From: DASUGM01 sp036274055
GTDB lineage: Bacteria > Acidobacteriota > Vicinamibacteria > Vicinamibacterales > SCN-69-37
Assembly: GCA_036274055.1 (NCBI GenBank)
Contig: DASUGM010000122.1
Location: 1-49,002, forward strand
Direction: 5' to 3'
DNA: 49,002 nt
Shown one piece after another: positions 16,277 to 24,810 of the stretch (position 1 is the stretch's first letter; each line of letters begins with the position of its first letter). The notes beneath the pieces were generated by a model. That model saw nothing but the letters and a program-made list of their open reading frames with translations. It made no database searches and was not told the origin of the DNA. The position numbers and the translations under genes were made by a program.

Positions 16277-18760
16277 GTTTTCGCGCTCGCGTTTTGCTGC
16301 GGCGCGGTCGATGCTCTGACGAATCGCGCGATTGCTTCGTCGCAAGACGTTGAGATCGGCGCGCGACAGCACCAGCAACTGGCAGTAGGTCGTCGCGACG
16401 ACGTCGGCGCCTCGCGGCTGATCCTGCAGCAGCGCCATCTCGCCAAAGAATTGCCCCGCCTCGAGGGTGACGTCGTCGCCCGGCGCGTGCACGACGACCT
16501 CGCCGGTGGCAATGAAGAACATCGTGTCGCCGACGTCGCCGGCGTGAACGATCCGCTCGCCGGGCACGGCGAGCCGCGGGCGCAGCATGCGGGCGGTGGC
16601 ATCGAGTTGGTCCTGCGCCAACGCTTCGAACAACGGCACGCGCGCCAGCAACGCGCGCGTCTCGAGGCCGAGATCGAGGCGCGGGCGGACGTCGGTGGCG
16701 GCGCGGGCCGCCTGCACATCCTTCTGCAACGTGGCATAGAGTTCGGGGCCGATGAAGCGTTCCGAAAAGAGCGCCGCGTATTCCCGCGCCTCGTGACGCA
16801 GGCCTACCCGTTGCAGAAAACGCTGTTCGAGCAGCGCTGCGTATCGCGGATATTGCAATGCCAGAGCCTCGAGCGCGGCCGACGTCAACCGCCGTCGCGC
16901 CTCGAGATGGCCGTGAAGGTTCGGCGCGAGGCCGGCGCCGACAAGCGGCACCAGCGCCTCGTCGATGAACGGCGCGAGTTCGTCGAGAACTATGCGGGTG
17001 GTCAGCAGGCGCTCGAAACGGTCTGCCAGACGATCGACGAGCGGTCCGTCGATCGCGAACCGCCGATGAAGAAAATGCGCGAAGCGGAACCCGCGCCCGA
17101 ACCCGGCCAACTCGGCGGCAACGGTCTCGTAGCCAGCCTGGCCACGGCCGCGGGTGCGATCGGCGAGGCGCGCCAGGTCGTGCAGGATCTCCTGCACGGC
17201 CCGCCCGGAAATGGTCCGCGCGTCGAAGTGCTCCATGACGATCTCGCGCTCGCGCTGGGTCAGCGCGACCAGCGCGAGTCGCAGTTGATCTTCCGGAGAC
17301 GCCACCGCCGTGAACGTCGTCACCGGGCCAGCCGGCAGCGCACGAGACGGCGGCGGTTGATAGGCGCCGGCGACGGTTTCGATGAGTTGCGGCGTGAATC
17401 GATAACGCTGACCGATGCTCCGCACCGCGTCGGCGACGCGGCCGCGCGAGAGGGCGAGCACGTGAGCGCGGAGAGCCTGATCGAAGGCCGAAAGATGGTC
17501 GAGGCCAAGCCAGCGAATCAGCGGCCGCAGCGTCAGGCCGGAGACCAGCAGCGTGAACAGCGTCAGGCCGGTCGCCTGCACCGCGATGAACCGCTGCACG
17601 TCGTGTGGGATCCTGGCGTCCTCGGTGATCGCGAGTGCGAGCGCCAACGTCACCGCGCCACGCAGGCCACCCCACAGGATGACGAGGTTGTACCGGATGC
17701 CGACGCGTCGGGTGAGCTTCAGCGCGGTGACCACCGGCAGAAACACGAACAGCACCAGCGCACGGGCCGCGAGCGCGGCCAGGATCTGCACCGCGATCAC
17801 CAGCGAATCGTGGAGGGTGAAATCGCCCAGCAATCGCGGCACCAGCAGCGCCGCGAGCACGAAAATCAGCGAGCTGGCCCAGTAGCCGAGCTGTTCCCAG
17901 ACGTCGTTGAGGAATTGCCAGTCCCGCGGCGCGATTCGCGGCGGACCAATCGCGCTCATCACCAGCCCGGCCGTGACCGCCGCGACGACGCCGGAGACGC
18001 CAAGGCCGCGCTCGCCGATGATGTAGACCAGGTACGGCAGCGCCAGCGTCAGCGTCACCTGTGCGAGCCGCAGGTCCTGCAGCCACGACAGCATCGCGAC
18101 CACCAGCCGTGCGCCGAGATAGCCGGCGGCGACGCCACCGACGAACGCGAACAGGAACGATCCGATCGCGGCAGCGGCGCTGGTGCCGGCGCCGCCGAGC
18201 TGGAGGTTGAGCAGCACGGTGAACAACACGATCGCCGCCGCATCGTTGAGGAGGCTTTCGCCCTCGACCAGCCGGGTCAGCCGCGCCGGCGCGCCGACGT
18301 CGCGAAAGATCGCGATCACGGCGACCGAGTCGGTCGTCGCCACCATCGCGCCGAGCAGCAGGCACGCCACCAGTGACACGCCGGCGATTGGAAACAGTGC
18401 CAGACCGATCACGAAGGTCGCCACCAGCACGGCAATGACGGCGAGCAGCAGGATCGGCGCTGCGTCCTCGATGAGACGACGCACGTCGACCGTAAGTGAA
18501 GACTGAAACAGCAGCGCCGGCAGGAAGACGTAGATGAATGTGCCCGAGCTGACCGGCACATCCACGAACACCCGCGCGACCTCGCCGAACCCGCCGCCGA
18601 GATTGCCGTGCAGCACCAGCGTCGCGATCGTGCCGATCGCGATGCCGACGACGGCGAAGAGGATCGAGCCCGGCAGCGACAGCCGCGCCGCCAATCGTTG
18701 GACCAGGCTGATGACCGTCAGCAGGCCGGCGACCAACAGCAGGATGACGGGCAAGCTCAT
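16244..18760 (-). CDS. CPA1-type Na+/H+ antiporter with C-terminal cyclic-nucleotide-binding domain
   Basis: An 838-residue membrane protein. About twelve helices (residues 1-430) carry the CPA1 signatures GESLLNDAAAIVLF (the ND pair of electroneutral exchangers), an upstream TTDSVAVIAIF and a downstream GGLRGAVTLALALAI. A long helical cytosolic region (about 440-690) leads to a cNMP-binding fold at about 695-815, with GDTMFFIATGEVVVH and FFGEMALLQDQPRGADVV; the Glu and Arg used to hold the phosphate are present. This architecture recalls plant SOS1 and sperm SLC9C exchangers. I infer cyclic-nucleotide control of ion exchange. The last ten residues (PKVTGPWPR) come from the repeat arm. Confidence 0.92.
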   Translation of the reverse strand: MSLPVILLLVAGLLTVISLVQRLAARLSLPGSILFAVVGIAIGTIATLVLHGNLGGGFGEVARVFVDVPVSSGTFIYVFLPALLFQSSLTVDVRRLIEDAAPILLLAVIAVLVATFVIGLALFPIAGVSLVACLLLGAMVATTDSVAVIAIFRDVGAPARLTRLVEGESLLNDAAAIVLFTVLLNLQLGGAGTSAAAAIGSFLFAFVGGVAAGYLGARLVVAMLSWLQDLRLAQVTLTLALPYLVYIIGERGLGVSGVVAAVTAGLVMSAIGPPRIAPRDWQFLNDVWEQLGYWASSLIFVLAALLVPRLLGDFTLHDSLVIAVQILAALAARALVLFVFLPVVTALKLTRRVGIRYNLVILWGGLRGAVTLALALAITEDARIPHDVQRFIAVQATGLTLFTLLVSGLTLRPLIRWLGLDHLSAFDQALRAHVLALSRGRVADAVRSIGQRYRFTPQLIETVAGAYQPPPSRALPAGPVTTFTAVASPEDQLRLALVALTQREREIVMEHFDARTISGRAVQEILHDLARLADRTRGRGQAGYETVAAELAGFGRGFRFAHFLHRRFAIDGPLVDRLADRFERLLTTRIVLDELAPFIDEALVPLVGAGLAPNLHGHLEARRRLTSAALEALALQYPRYAALLEQRFLQRVGLRHEAREYAALFSERFIGPELYATLQKDVQAARAATDVRPRLDLGLETRALLARVPLFEALAQDQLDATARMLRPRLAVPGERIVHAGDVGDTMFFIATGEVVVHAPGDDVTLEAGQFFGEMALLQDQPRGADVVATTYCQLLVLSRADLNVLRRSNRAIRQSIDRAAAKRERENRPKVTGPWPR

Positions 18761-18779
18761 TCGCGGCTAGATCCTACCC

Positions 18780-18864
18780 CGTGCGCGGTGCGCCATATGC
18801 GCGGTGCGACGTGCGTGTGCAGCGCGCGCTGCACGGCGCATATGGCGCACGGCGCACGGCGCGA
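18780..18864. repeat. GTGCG-class hairpin element upstream of the ABC-F gene
   Basis: Left half GTGCGCGGTGCGCCATATGCGC and right half GCGCATATGGCGCACGGCGC are mirrored around GCGCGC near 18825, so the whole 85-bp stretch can fold on itself. Units of GGTGCG type are shared with the elements at 28752-28951 and 43163-43371. It separates divergent genes. Confidence 0.75.
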
Positions 18865-18879
18865 GTTACTATCGATGGC

Positions 18880-20517
18880 TTGATCGCCTTTTCGAACATC
18901 TCCAAGCAGTACGGCAAACAGATCCTGTTCGTCGACGCCTCCTTCCAGCTCAATCCCGGCGACAAGGTCGGGCTCGTTGGTCCGAATGGATCCGGCAAGA
19001 CGACGTTGTTCCGGATGGTCGTCGGCGAGGAGTCGCCCGACGACGGCGACGTGTCGGTGCCGAAGCGGATGAGCGTCGGTTATTTCCGTCAGGACATCGA
19101 GGAGATGTCGGGCCGCTCGGTGATCGACGAGGCGATTGCCGGCAGCGGCCGCGTCGGCGACCTGCATCACGAGCTCGAGGAACTTCAGCACGCCATGAGC
19201 GATCCGGCGCGCGCCGGCGAGATCGACAAGGTCCTCGCGCGCTTTGGCGAAGTCCAGGAAGAGTACGAGCATCTCGGCGGCTACGCGCTCGAGAGTCAGG
19301 CGCGCGAAGTGCTGCACGGCCTCGGCTTCGACGATGCGTGGATCGACGGTGACGTTGGCGCGCTGTCCGGCGGCTGGAAGATGCGCGTCGCCATGGCGCG
19401 CGCGCTGCTCGGCCGGCCCGACGTGCTGCTGATGGACGAGCCGACCAACCACCTCGACATCGAGTCGATCGTCTGGCTCGAAGGCTTTTTGAAATCACTG
19501 CCCGGCGCGCTGCTGATGACGTCGCACGACCGCGACTTCATGAATCGGATTGTCACGAAGATCGCTGAGATTGACGACGGCGAGATCGTCTCCTACTCCG
19601 GCAACTACGACTTCTACGAGCGGGAGCGGGCGTTGCGCGAGGCCAACCGGGAGGCCGCCTACGCCCGCCAGCAGGCAATGCTGGCGAAAGAGCAGCGGTT
19701 CATCGATCGGTTCGCGGCCAATGCCGCCAAGGCGGCGCAGGTCCAGAGCCGGGTCAAGGCGCTCGACAAGATCGAGAAGATCGAGTTGCCGAAGAAGCGC
19801 GTCGTCGTCAAGTTCGAGTTTCGCCAGCCGCCGCGATCAGGCGACGACGTCGCCGTCGTCAGCGGAGTGCGCAAGAAATATGGCGCCCGGACGATCTACG
19901 ACGGCTTCGATCTCACCCTGCGCCGCGGCGAGCGCTGGTCGGTGATGGGGAAGAACGGCGCCGGCAAGACCACGCTGCTGAAGATGATTGCCGGCGTACT
20001 CGAGCCCGACGCGGGCGACGTCAAGATCGGCGCCAGCGTCCGCATGGGCTACTTCGCGCAGCAGGCGCTGCAGCTGCTCAATCCCGATCTCACGATCTGG
20101 GAGCAGATGCAGGGCGATTTTCCCAACGACTCGGTCGGCGTGCTCCGCAGCCTGCTCGGCGCGTTTCAATTCTCCGGCGACGAAATCGACAAGAAGATCC
20201 GGTCGCTTTCCGGCGGTGAACGCACGCGGCTGGTCATCGCGCGGATGCTCCTGTATCCGCCGAACTTCCTCGTCCTCGACGAGCCGACCAACCACCTCGA
20301 CCTGGCCACCAAGGAAATGCTGATCGACGCGTTGAGCGATTTCGAGGGCACGATGATCTTCGTCTCGCACGATCGCGCGTTTCTCCGCGGCCTCAGCAAC
20401 CGTGTCCTCGAACTCGGCGGCGAAACCGGGACGAGTCCGAAGCCGCTCGTCTATCCCGGGTCGTACGTCGAGTACGTCCAGCGGAGCGGACACGAAGCGC
20501 CCGGGGTGCATAACTAG
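18880..20517 (+). CDS. ABC-F family ATPase (ribosome-associated)
   Basis: A 545-residue soluble protein with two ATP-binding cassettes and no membrane segment. The first cassette has GPNGSGKTT, LSGGWKMRVAMARAL and LLMDEPTNHLD; the second has GKNGAGKTTLL, LSGGERTRLVIARML and LVLDEPTNHLD. The charged linker between them (about 250-310) is typical of ABC-F translation factors. The TTG start at 18880 gives MIAFSNISKQYGKQ, which aligns with the family start; the GTG at 18781 would add 33 residues encoded by a repeat and is rejected. No clear Shine-Dalgarno is seen. Members act on the ribosomal E site or protect against antibiotics; the subtype is not assigned. Confidence 0.9.
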   Translation: MIAFSNISKQYGKQILFVDASFQLNPGDKVGLVGPNGSGKTTLFRMVVGEESPDDGDVSVPKRMSVGYFRQDIEEMSGRSVIDEAIAGSGRVGDLHHELEELQHAMSDPARAGEIDKVLARFGEVQEEYEHLGGYALESQAREVLHGLGFDDAWIDGDVGALSGGWKMRVAMARALLGRPDVLLMDEPTNHLDIESIVWLEGFLKSLPGALLMTSHDRDFMNRIVTKIAEIDDGEIVSYSGNYDFYERERALREANREAAYARQQAMLAKEQRFIDRFAANAAKAAQVQSRVKALDKIEKIELPKKRVVVKFEFRQPPRSGDDVAVVSGVRKKYGARTIYDGFDLTLRRGERWSVMGKNGAGKTTLLKMIAGVLEPDAGDVKIGASVRMGYFAQQALQLLNPDLTIWEQMQGDFPNDSVGVLRSLLGAFQFSGDEIDKKIRSLSGGERTRLVIARMLLYPPNFLVLDEPTNHLDLATKEMLIDALSDFEGTMIFVSHDRAFLRGLSNRVLELGGETGTSPKPLVYPGSYVEYVQRSGHEAPGVHN

Positions 20518-20559
20518 GCCCAAGGCCCAAGGCCCAAGGCCCAAGGCCCAAGGCCCAAG
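20518..20559. repeat. Perfect heptamer array (GCCCAAG)x6
   Basis: Six exact tandem copies of GCCCAAG begin at the base after the ABC-F stop codon. There is no complementary arm nearby, so this is a one-armed form. The same unit builds the hairpin at 16200-16276 and begins the array at 44911. Confidence 0.95.
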
Positions 20560-20594
20560 ATACCTGCGGTTGCCGTCGAGACCGACGCTCAGCT

Positions 20595-20608
20595 TAGAAT
20601 CGTGCGCA
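20595..20608 (+). promoter_or_regulatory. Possible -10 box of a leaderless transcript
   Basis: TAGAAT at 20595-20600 lies seven bases before the ATG at 20608, with TTGCCG 19 bases further upstream (20570-20575). No Shine-Dalgarno is visible. The same TAGAAT is placed six bases before the ATG of the gene at 43392. Confidence 0.4.
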
Positions 20609-21753
20609 TGCGTCTAGCCCGGACCGCACCGGCCGTCGCGATCGTCGCGCTGGCGAGCCGTCTCTTCCTTCCAGATCTCGCCGCGGCGCAGAGTAGTGCG
20701 CCACCACCGCAACCGCCGCCGCCTCCGGCGGCGACCGAGCATCAGATGGGCGACCGCGAGGCGCCGACGCTGCGGATTTCTGGTTTCGGCGATATCAACT
20801 ACTCGTACACGAAACAGATCGAGGGCCCGCGCGGTTTCAGCCTCGGACAGTTCGCGCTGCACCTCGCGTCGGAGCTGTCATCGCGCGTCACCGTGTTCGG
20901 CGAGCTGAGCTTCACCGCCCGCAGCGACGCCGGCACCGGGACGCCGCCCGCCCCCGGCTTCAACGCAGAAATCGAGCGCCTCATCGTCCGCTTCGATCAC
21001 AGCGACCAATTGAAGGTCTCGTTCGGGCGGTATCACACGCCAATCAACTGGTGGAACACCGCCTATCACCACGGCGCCTGGCTGCAGACGACGATCCTCC
21101 GCCCCGAGATGATCCAGTTTGGCGGCCGGTTTCTGCCGGTGCACTTCGTCGGCGGACTGGTCGAAGGCACGGTGCCGGCCGGCGGCTTGAACGTCAGCTA
21201 CAAGGGCGGCGTCGGCAACGGTCGCAACTCGGTGATCAGCCGCGCCGGCGATGCCGGCGACGTCAACGGCAATCGCGCCTGGCTCGTCAACGCCTTCGCC
21301 AAGCCGGACAAGCTCTACGGCCTGGAATTCGGCGGATCGGTCTACGGCGATCGGATCACGCTCGCGAATGGCCGTGAGTTCGACGAGCAGATCGTCGGCG
21401 GGCACGTCGTCTGGAACAAGGAAGACCCCGAGATCATTGCCGAGATCGCCGCGGTGCGTCACGAGGAAGCCAACGCGACGCCGACCTGGAGCCACGCCTT
21501 CTACGTGCTGGGCGCGTATCGGCTCAAAGGCGCGGCGCACGCGTGGAAGCCGTACGCCCGCTTCGAGCACATCGGCATCGACGCCGACGACGTCGTCTTT
21601 GCGAGTGTGCCGCGGCTCGATGGCGCGACGGTCGGCGTCCGTTACGACTTCTCGCTGTTTGCGGCTGCCAAGGCCGAGTACCGCACCTGGACCCGCGGTG
21701 AGGGCTCAGTGCGGAATCACGGCGGCTTTCTTCAACTCTGTTTCACGTTCTGA
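20608..21753 (+). CDS. Outer-membrane porin-like beta-barrel protein
   Basis: A 381-residue exported protein. A signal peptide (to about LAAAQ) and a Pro-rich segment precede alternating beta strands: LRISGFGDINYSYTK, SLGQFALHLASELSSRVTVFGELSF, LIVRFDHSDQLKVSFGRYHTPINWWN. The last residues are FLQLCFTF, with the terminal Phe used by the outer-membrane assembly machinery. It resembles phosphate-selective porins of the OprO/OprP type, but the substrate is not read from sequence. GTG at 20602 is a possible alternative start two codons upstream. The next gene, 11 bp downstream, is a PstS-like binding protein, which fits anion uptake. No ABC transporter genes accompany them. Confidence 0.8.
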   Translation: MRLARTAPAVAIVALASRLFLPDLAAAQSSAPPPQPPPPPAATEHQMGDREAPTLRISGFGDINYSYTKQIEGPRGFSLGQFALHLASELSSRVTVFGELSFTARSDAGTGTPPAPGFNAEIERLIVRFDHSDQLKVSFGRYHTPINWWNTAYHHGAWLQTTILRPEMIQFGGRFLPVHFVGGLVEGTVPAGGLNVSYKGGVGNGRNSVISRAGDAGDVNGNRAWLVNAFAKPDKLYGLEFGGSVYGDRITLANGREFDEQIVGGHVVWNKEDPEIIAEIAAVRHEEANATPTWSHAFYVLGAYRLKGAAHAWKPYARFEHIGIDADDVVFASVPRLDGATVGVRYDFSLFAAAKAEYRTWTRGEGSVRNHGGFLQLCFTF

Positions 21754-21764
21754 GGAGCGACGCG

Positions 21765-22265
21765 ATGCTGAATGTCATCCGCTCACGCCGCTCCGTCGCG
21801 ATGCTGATCGTCGTTGCGCTGATCGCATCGACCACCGTTGCGCCGGCGAGCATGCAGACCTCGACCGACATCGCGGTCATCGCCCATCCGGACGTGCCGA
21901 TCGCCGATCTCTCGCGCGCCGATCTCCGGCGGATGCTGCTCGGCGATCGCGAGTTCTGGGCGCCAGGCTTGCGGGTGACGTTGTTCATCCGCGCGCCGAT
22001 TGCGCGCGAGCGCGACGTCGCGGTGCAGGACATCTGCGAGATGACCGAAGCGCAGTTTCGCCAGCACTGGATCGCGAAGGTGTTCCGCGCCGATACGCCG
22101 AGCGGCCCGAAGATCGTCTACTCCGCCGACATGGCAGTCGATCAGGTCAGCCGGACGCCGGGCGCGATCGGCTTTGTCACTGCCGCGCAGGCGGCGGGGA
22201 AGAACGTCAAGATCCTCAGAATCGACGGCCGGGCGCCGGGACAGAGCGGGTATCGGCTGAAGTAG
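21765..22265 (+). CDS. PstS-like phosphate/anion substrate-binding protein
   Basis: A 166-residue exported protein, cotranscribed with the preceding barrel gene (11-bp gap). The signal peptide runs to about PASMQ. The mature part contains IAVIAHPDVPIADLSRADLRRMLLGDREFW, a hallmark of the short PBP-like family related to PstS, and ends with GAIGFVTAAQAAGKNVKILRIDG. It is about half the length of PstS, so it is a single-domain-like variant that may bind an anion or act in signalling. The 3' end abuts a strong hairpin at 22265-22314. Confidence 0.82.
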   Translation: MLNVIRSRRSVAMLIVVALIASTTVAPASMQTSTDIAVIAHPDVPIADLSRADLRRMLLGDREFWAPGLRVTLFIRAPIARERDVAVQDICEMTEAQFRQHWIAKVFRADTPSGPKIVYSADMAVDQVSRTPGAIGFVTAAQAAGKNVKILRIDGRAPGQSGYRLK

Positions 22266-22314
22266 GGGTCAAACACGGGTCAGACCCCGAGGGGTCTGAC
22301 CCGTGTATGACCCC
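22265..22314. terminator. Strong bidirectional hairpin, GGGGTCAGACCCC type
   Basis: A 24-base arm 22265-22288 and its complement 22291-22314 match at 23 of 24 positions with a two-base loop. It lies between convergent genes and overlaps the last base of the upstream stop codon. The inner GGGTCAGACCC / GGGTCTGACCC resembles REP-type palindromes seen in many genomes. No T-tract follows on either side, so termination would not be a classical intrinsic type. Confidence 0.75.
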
Positions 22315-22320
22315 CAACGG

Positions 22321-24717
22321 TTACCTCGGCAATCCGATCTTCGCCTTCAGCGCCGCGAACCGCGCCTCGGCCGTCAGCGGCTTGAACCACGGCACCACCC
22401 CGATCGTCGCCATCGCGAAGTCGTGCTCGGCGTGCGCGCGCTCCAGCAAGTCGAGCGCGCGTGCCTTGTCGCCGAGCGCGGTCGCGATCTCCGCCAGCGC
22501 CGACGACGGCACGTACTCGCGCGCGGCCAGCCCCTCCATGTCCTTCAGCGTCGCCGCGGCGTCAGCGCGGCGTCCGGCGCGCGCTTGCGCCGCGCCGAGG
22601 TGGCCCATGATCACCGGGCTGTTTTCCGCGAGCGACAGGGCGCGTCGCAATTCGGCCAGCGCGTCGTCATGCTTCCCGCTTTCGCTGAGCGCGATGCCCA
22701 GGCCGCGGTGCGCTGACACCGAGGTGTCGTCGAATTCGAGCGTCTTGCGGAATTGCGCGATCGCCTCGCTGGTCTGCCCGGCGTAAAACAGGTACCACCC
22801 GAGATCGCTGTTGACGATCGATGACAGCGGGTCGAGATCCTGGGCCCGGCGGACTTCGGTGATCGCGTCGGCCACCTTGCCGCGCGCCGCCAGGAACATC
22901 GCGAACTGATTGTGGGCCAGCGCCGACGACGGGTTGAGCGAGATGCCCTGCGTGAACTCGCGCTCGGCGGCCGCCCAGTCCCAGTCGAGCAGCATCTTGA
23001 TGTGCCCGAGCGCGATGTGCGCCTCGGCCAGGCTGGGATCGATCGCCAGTGCCTGCTCGGCCGCGGACCGCGCCTCCGGCAGCGACTCGACCCAGTACGA
23101 ACCGAGCAGCAGATGTGAATCGGCGAGCCCCGCGTAGGCCAATGCGTACTTCGGGTCGCGGCCGATCGCCTGCTGGAAGTACTCGATCGACTTCTTGTAG
23201 CCCTCGATCGTGCCTTTGTTCCAGTGATAGCGGCCCTGCAGGTAGACCTGATACGCCTCGGCGTTCTCGGTGTAGCGCCGCGTCGCGCGCTTCTTGTCCT
23301 CGCCGCTGATGCGCGGCCGCAGCTTCTCGAGAATGTCGCTGGCGATCTGTTCCTGCACGGCGATCAAATCCGAGGCCGGCCGGATGTACTGATTTCCCCA
23401 GATCTGCGTGCCGCTGTCCACGTTCATCAGGTCGGCCTGGATGTTCAGCTGATCGCCGCGAACGGTGACGCGCCCGGTGATCACGGCGCGGACATTGAGA
23501 TTCTGCCCGACCTGCTGCGGATCTTCGTTGCGGCCCTTGTAGCGGAAGACGACGCTCCGCGCGATCACCCGCAGGTCCGGCAGTTGCGACAGCCCGTTGA
23601 TCAGCGTCTCGGTGATGCCGTCGGTCAGATACTCGGTGTCGGCGACGGCGCCGGTCGTCGTAAACGGCAGGACGGCGATCGAATCGACCGTCGATCCCGA
23701 CGGACGCGCCAACATCAAATACGCCGCCGAGGCGAGCAAGGCAAGAACGACGACGGCCGCCGCGGCGATCGCCGGGACGCCGAAGCGTCGCGCGCCGGGC
23801 GCCTTCGTCGGGGCCTTGACGCCGGTGCCGCGCGCCGAAATCGGGCGCGTCCGCGCCGAGTCGGTCTCGCGGCGCAGGCGCTTGAGGTCGGCGCGCAATT
23901 CGGCGGCAGTCTGGTAGCGGAGGTCGCGATCCTTCTCGAGCGCCTTGGTGATGATGTGCTCGAGTTCCAGCGGCAGCGACGGGTTGGCGTCGGACGGACG
24001 GTTCGGCGTCGAGTTGAGCAGCGCGTCGATGACCAGCGCCGAGGTGCGGCCGCTGAACGGCTCGCGGCCGGTCGCCATTTCGTAGAGCACGACGCCGAAT
24101 GAAAACAGGTCGGTGCGCGCGTCGACTTCTTCGCCGCGCGCCTGCTCGGGTGACATGAACGACAGCGTCCCCAGCTGCTGGCCGATCTCGGTCGGCTGTG
24201 CCGCCGCCAGCTGGGTATCGGCAAACGGATCGATCGGACCGGTGCTCCGATCGAGCTTGGCCAGGCCGAAGTCGAGCATCTTGATCTGACCGCGGTCGGT
24301 GACGAAGATGTTCGCCGACTTGACGTCGCGGTGGATGATGCCGCGCGCGTGCGCGGTGTCGAGCGCATCGGTGATTTGCGTGGCGTACTCGAGCAGCGTG
24401 TCGAGCGGCAGCGGCTGGCTGTTGATCCGATGGCGCAGCGTCGTGCCGTTGAGCAGCTCCATCACCAGGAACGGCAGGTCGCCCTTCTGGCCGATGTCGT
24501 AGAGCGCGCAGATGTGCGGATGGTTGAGCGCCGAGGCCGCCCGGGCTTCGCGCTGGAACCGCTCGAGCGCCGACGGGTCCTGCAGCAGCTTCGCGGAAAG
24601 GAACTTGACCGCGACCTGCCGGCCGAGCCGGGTGTCCTCGGCGCGATAGACGACACCCATGCCGCCCTCGCCGATCTTGTCGAGGATTCGGTAGTGAGTG
24701 ACGGTCTCGCCAATCAT
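22321..24717 (-). CDS. Serine/threonine protein kinase with TolB-like and TPR domains
   Basis: A 798-residue membrane protein. The kinase domain (about 8-275) has GEGGMGVVYRAED, VAVKFL (catalytic Lys), IIHRDVKSANIFV, LDFGLAKL and MSPEQ. A single transmembrane helix follows a basic region at about 318-340. The periplasmic part contains a TolB/FlgO-like segment (SIAVLPFTTTG, TDGITETLINGLSQLPDLRVIARS) and about seven TPR repeats from about 470 (AEAYQVYLQGRYHWNKG, YALAYAGLADSHLLLGSYW) to the end. This layout is common in acidobacteria. The HRD and DFG motifs are intact, so activity is expected. Target proteins are unknown. It is convergent with the PstS-like gene. Confidence 0.93.
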   Translation of the reverse strand: MIGETVTHYRILDKIGEGGMGVVYRAEDTRLGRQVAVKFLSAKLLQDPSALERFQREARAASALNHPHICALYDIGQKGDLPFLVMELLNGTTLRHRINSQPLPLDTLLEYATQITDALDTAHARGIIHRDVKSANIFVTDRGQIKMLDFGLAKLDRSTGPIDPFADTQLAAAQPTEIGQQLGTLSFMSPEQARGEEVDARTDLFSFGVVLYEMATGREPFSGRTSALVIDALLNSTPNRPSDANPSLPLELEHIITKALEKDRDLRYQTAAELRADLKRLRRETDSARTRPISARGTGVKAPTKAPGARRFGVPAIAAAAVVVLALLASAAYLMLARPSGSTVDSIAVLPFTTTGAVADTEYLTDGITETLINGLSQLPDLRVIARSVVFRYKGRNEDPQQVGQNLNVRAVITGRVTVRGDQLNIQADLMNVDSGTQIWGNQYIRPASDLIAVQEQIASDILEKLRPRISGEDKKRATRRYTENAEAYQVYLQGRYHWNKGTIEGYKKSIEYFQQAIGRDPKYALAYAGLADSHLLLGSYWVESLPEARSAAEQALAIDPSLAEAHIALGHIKMLLDWDWAAAEREFTQGISLNPSSALAHNQFAMFLAARGKVADAITEVRRAQDLDPLSSIVNSDLGWYLFYAGQTSEAIAQFRKTLEFDDTSVSAHRGLGIALSESGKHDDALAELRRALSLAENSPVIMGHLGAAQARAGRRADAAATLKDMEGLAAREYVPSSALAEIATALGDKARALDLLERAHAEHDFAMATIGVVPWFKPLTAEARFAALKAKIGLPR

Positions 24718-24771
24718 GGATGGACCAAACTTTGAATCCTAGGACGCACTTTCTGCCCCGTCAAGCTGACC

Positions 24772-24777
24772 TATACT
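24772..24777 (+). promoter_or_regulatory. Possible -10 box
   Basis: TATACT upstream of the second BNR propeller gene, 33 bases before its ATG. The leader carries CCGGAGG as a ribosome binding site. No convincing -35 box is seen at 16-18 bases. Confidence 0.3.
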
Positions 24778-24810
24778 CCGGACGCGAACCAATTTCCGGA
24801 GGCCGCGCCC

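Noticed and set aside
16451..18376. Plus-strand open frame of 641 codons opposite the antiporter
   Set aside because: Low-complexity Arg/Gln/Asp-rich shadow of the antiporter coding sequence.
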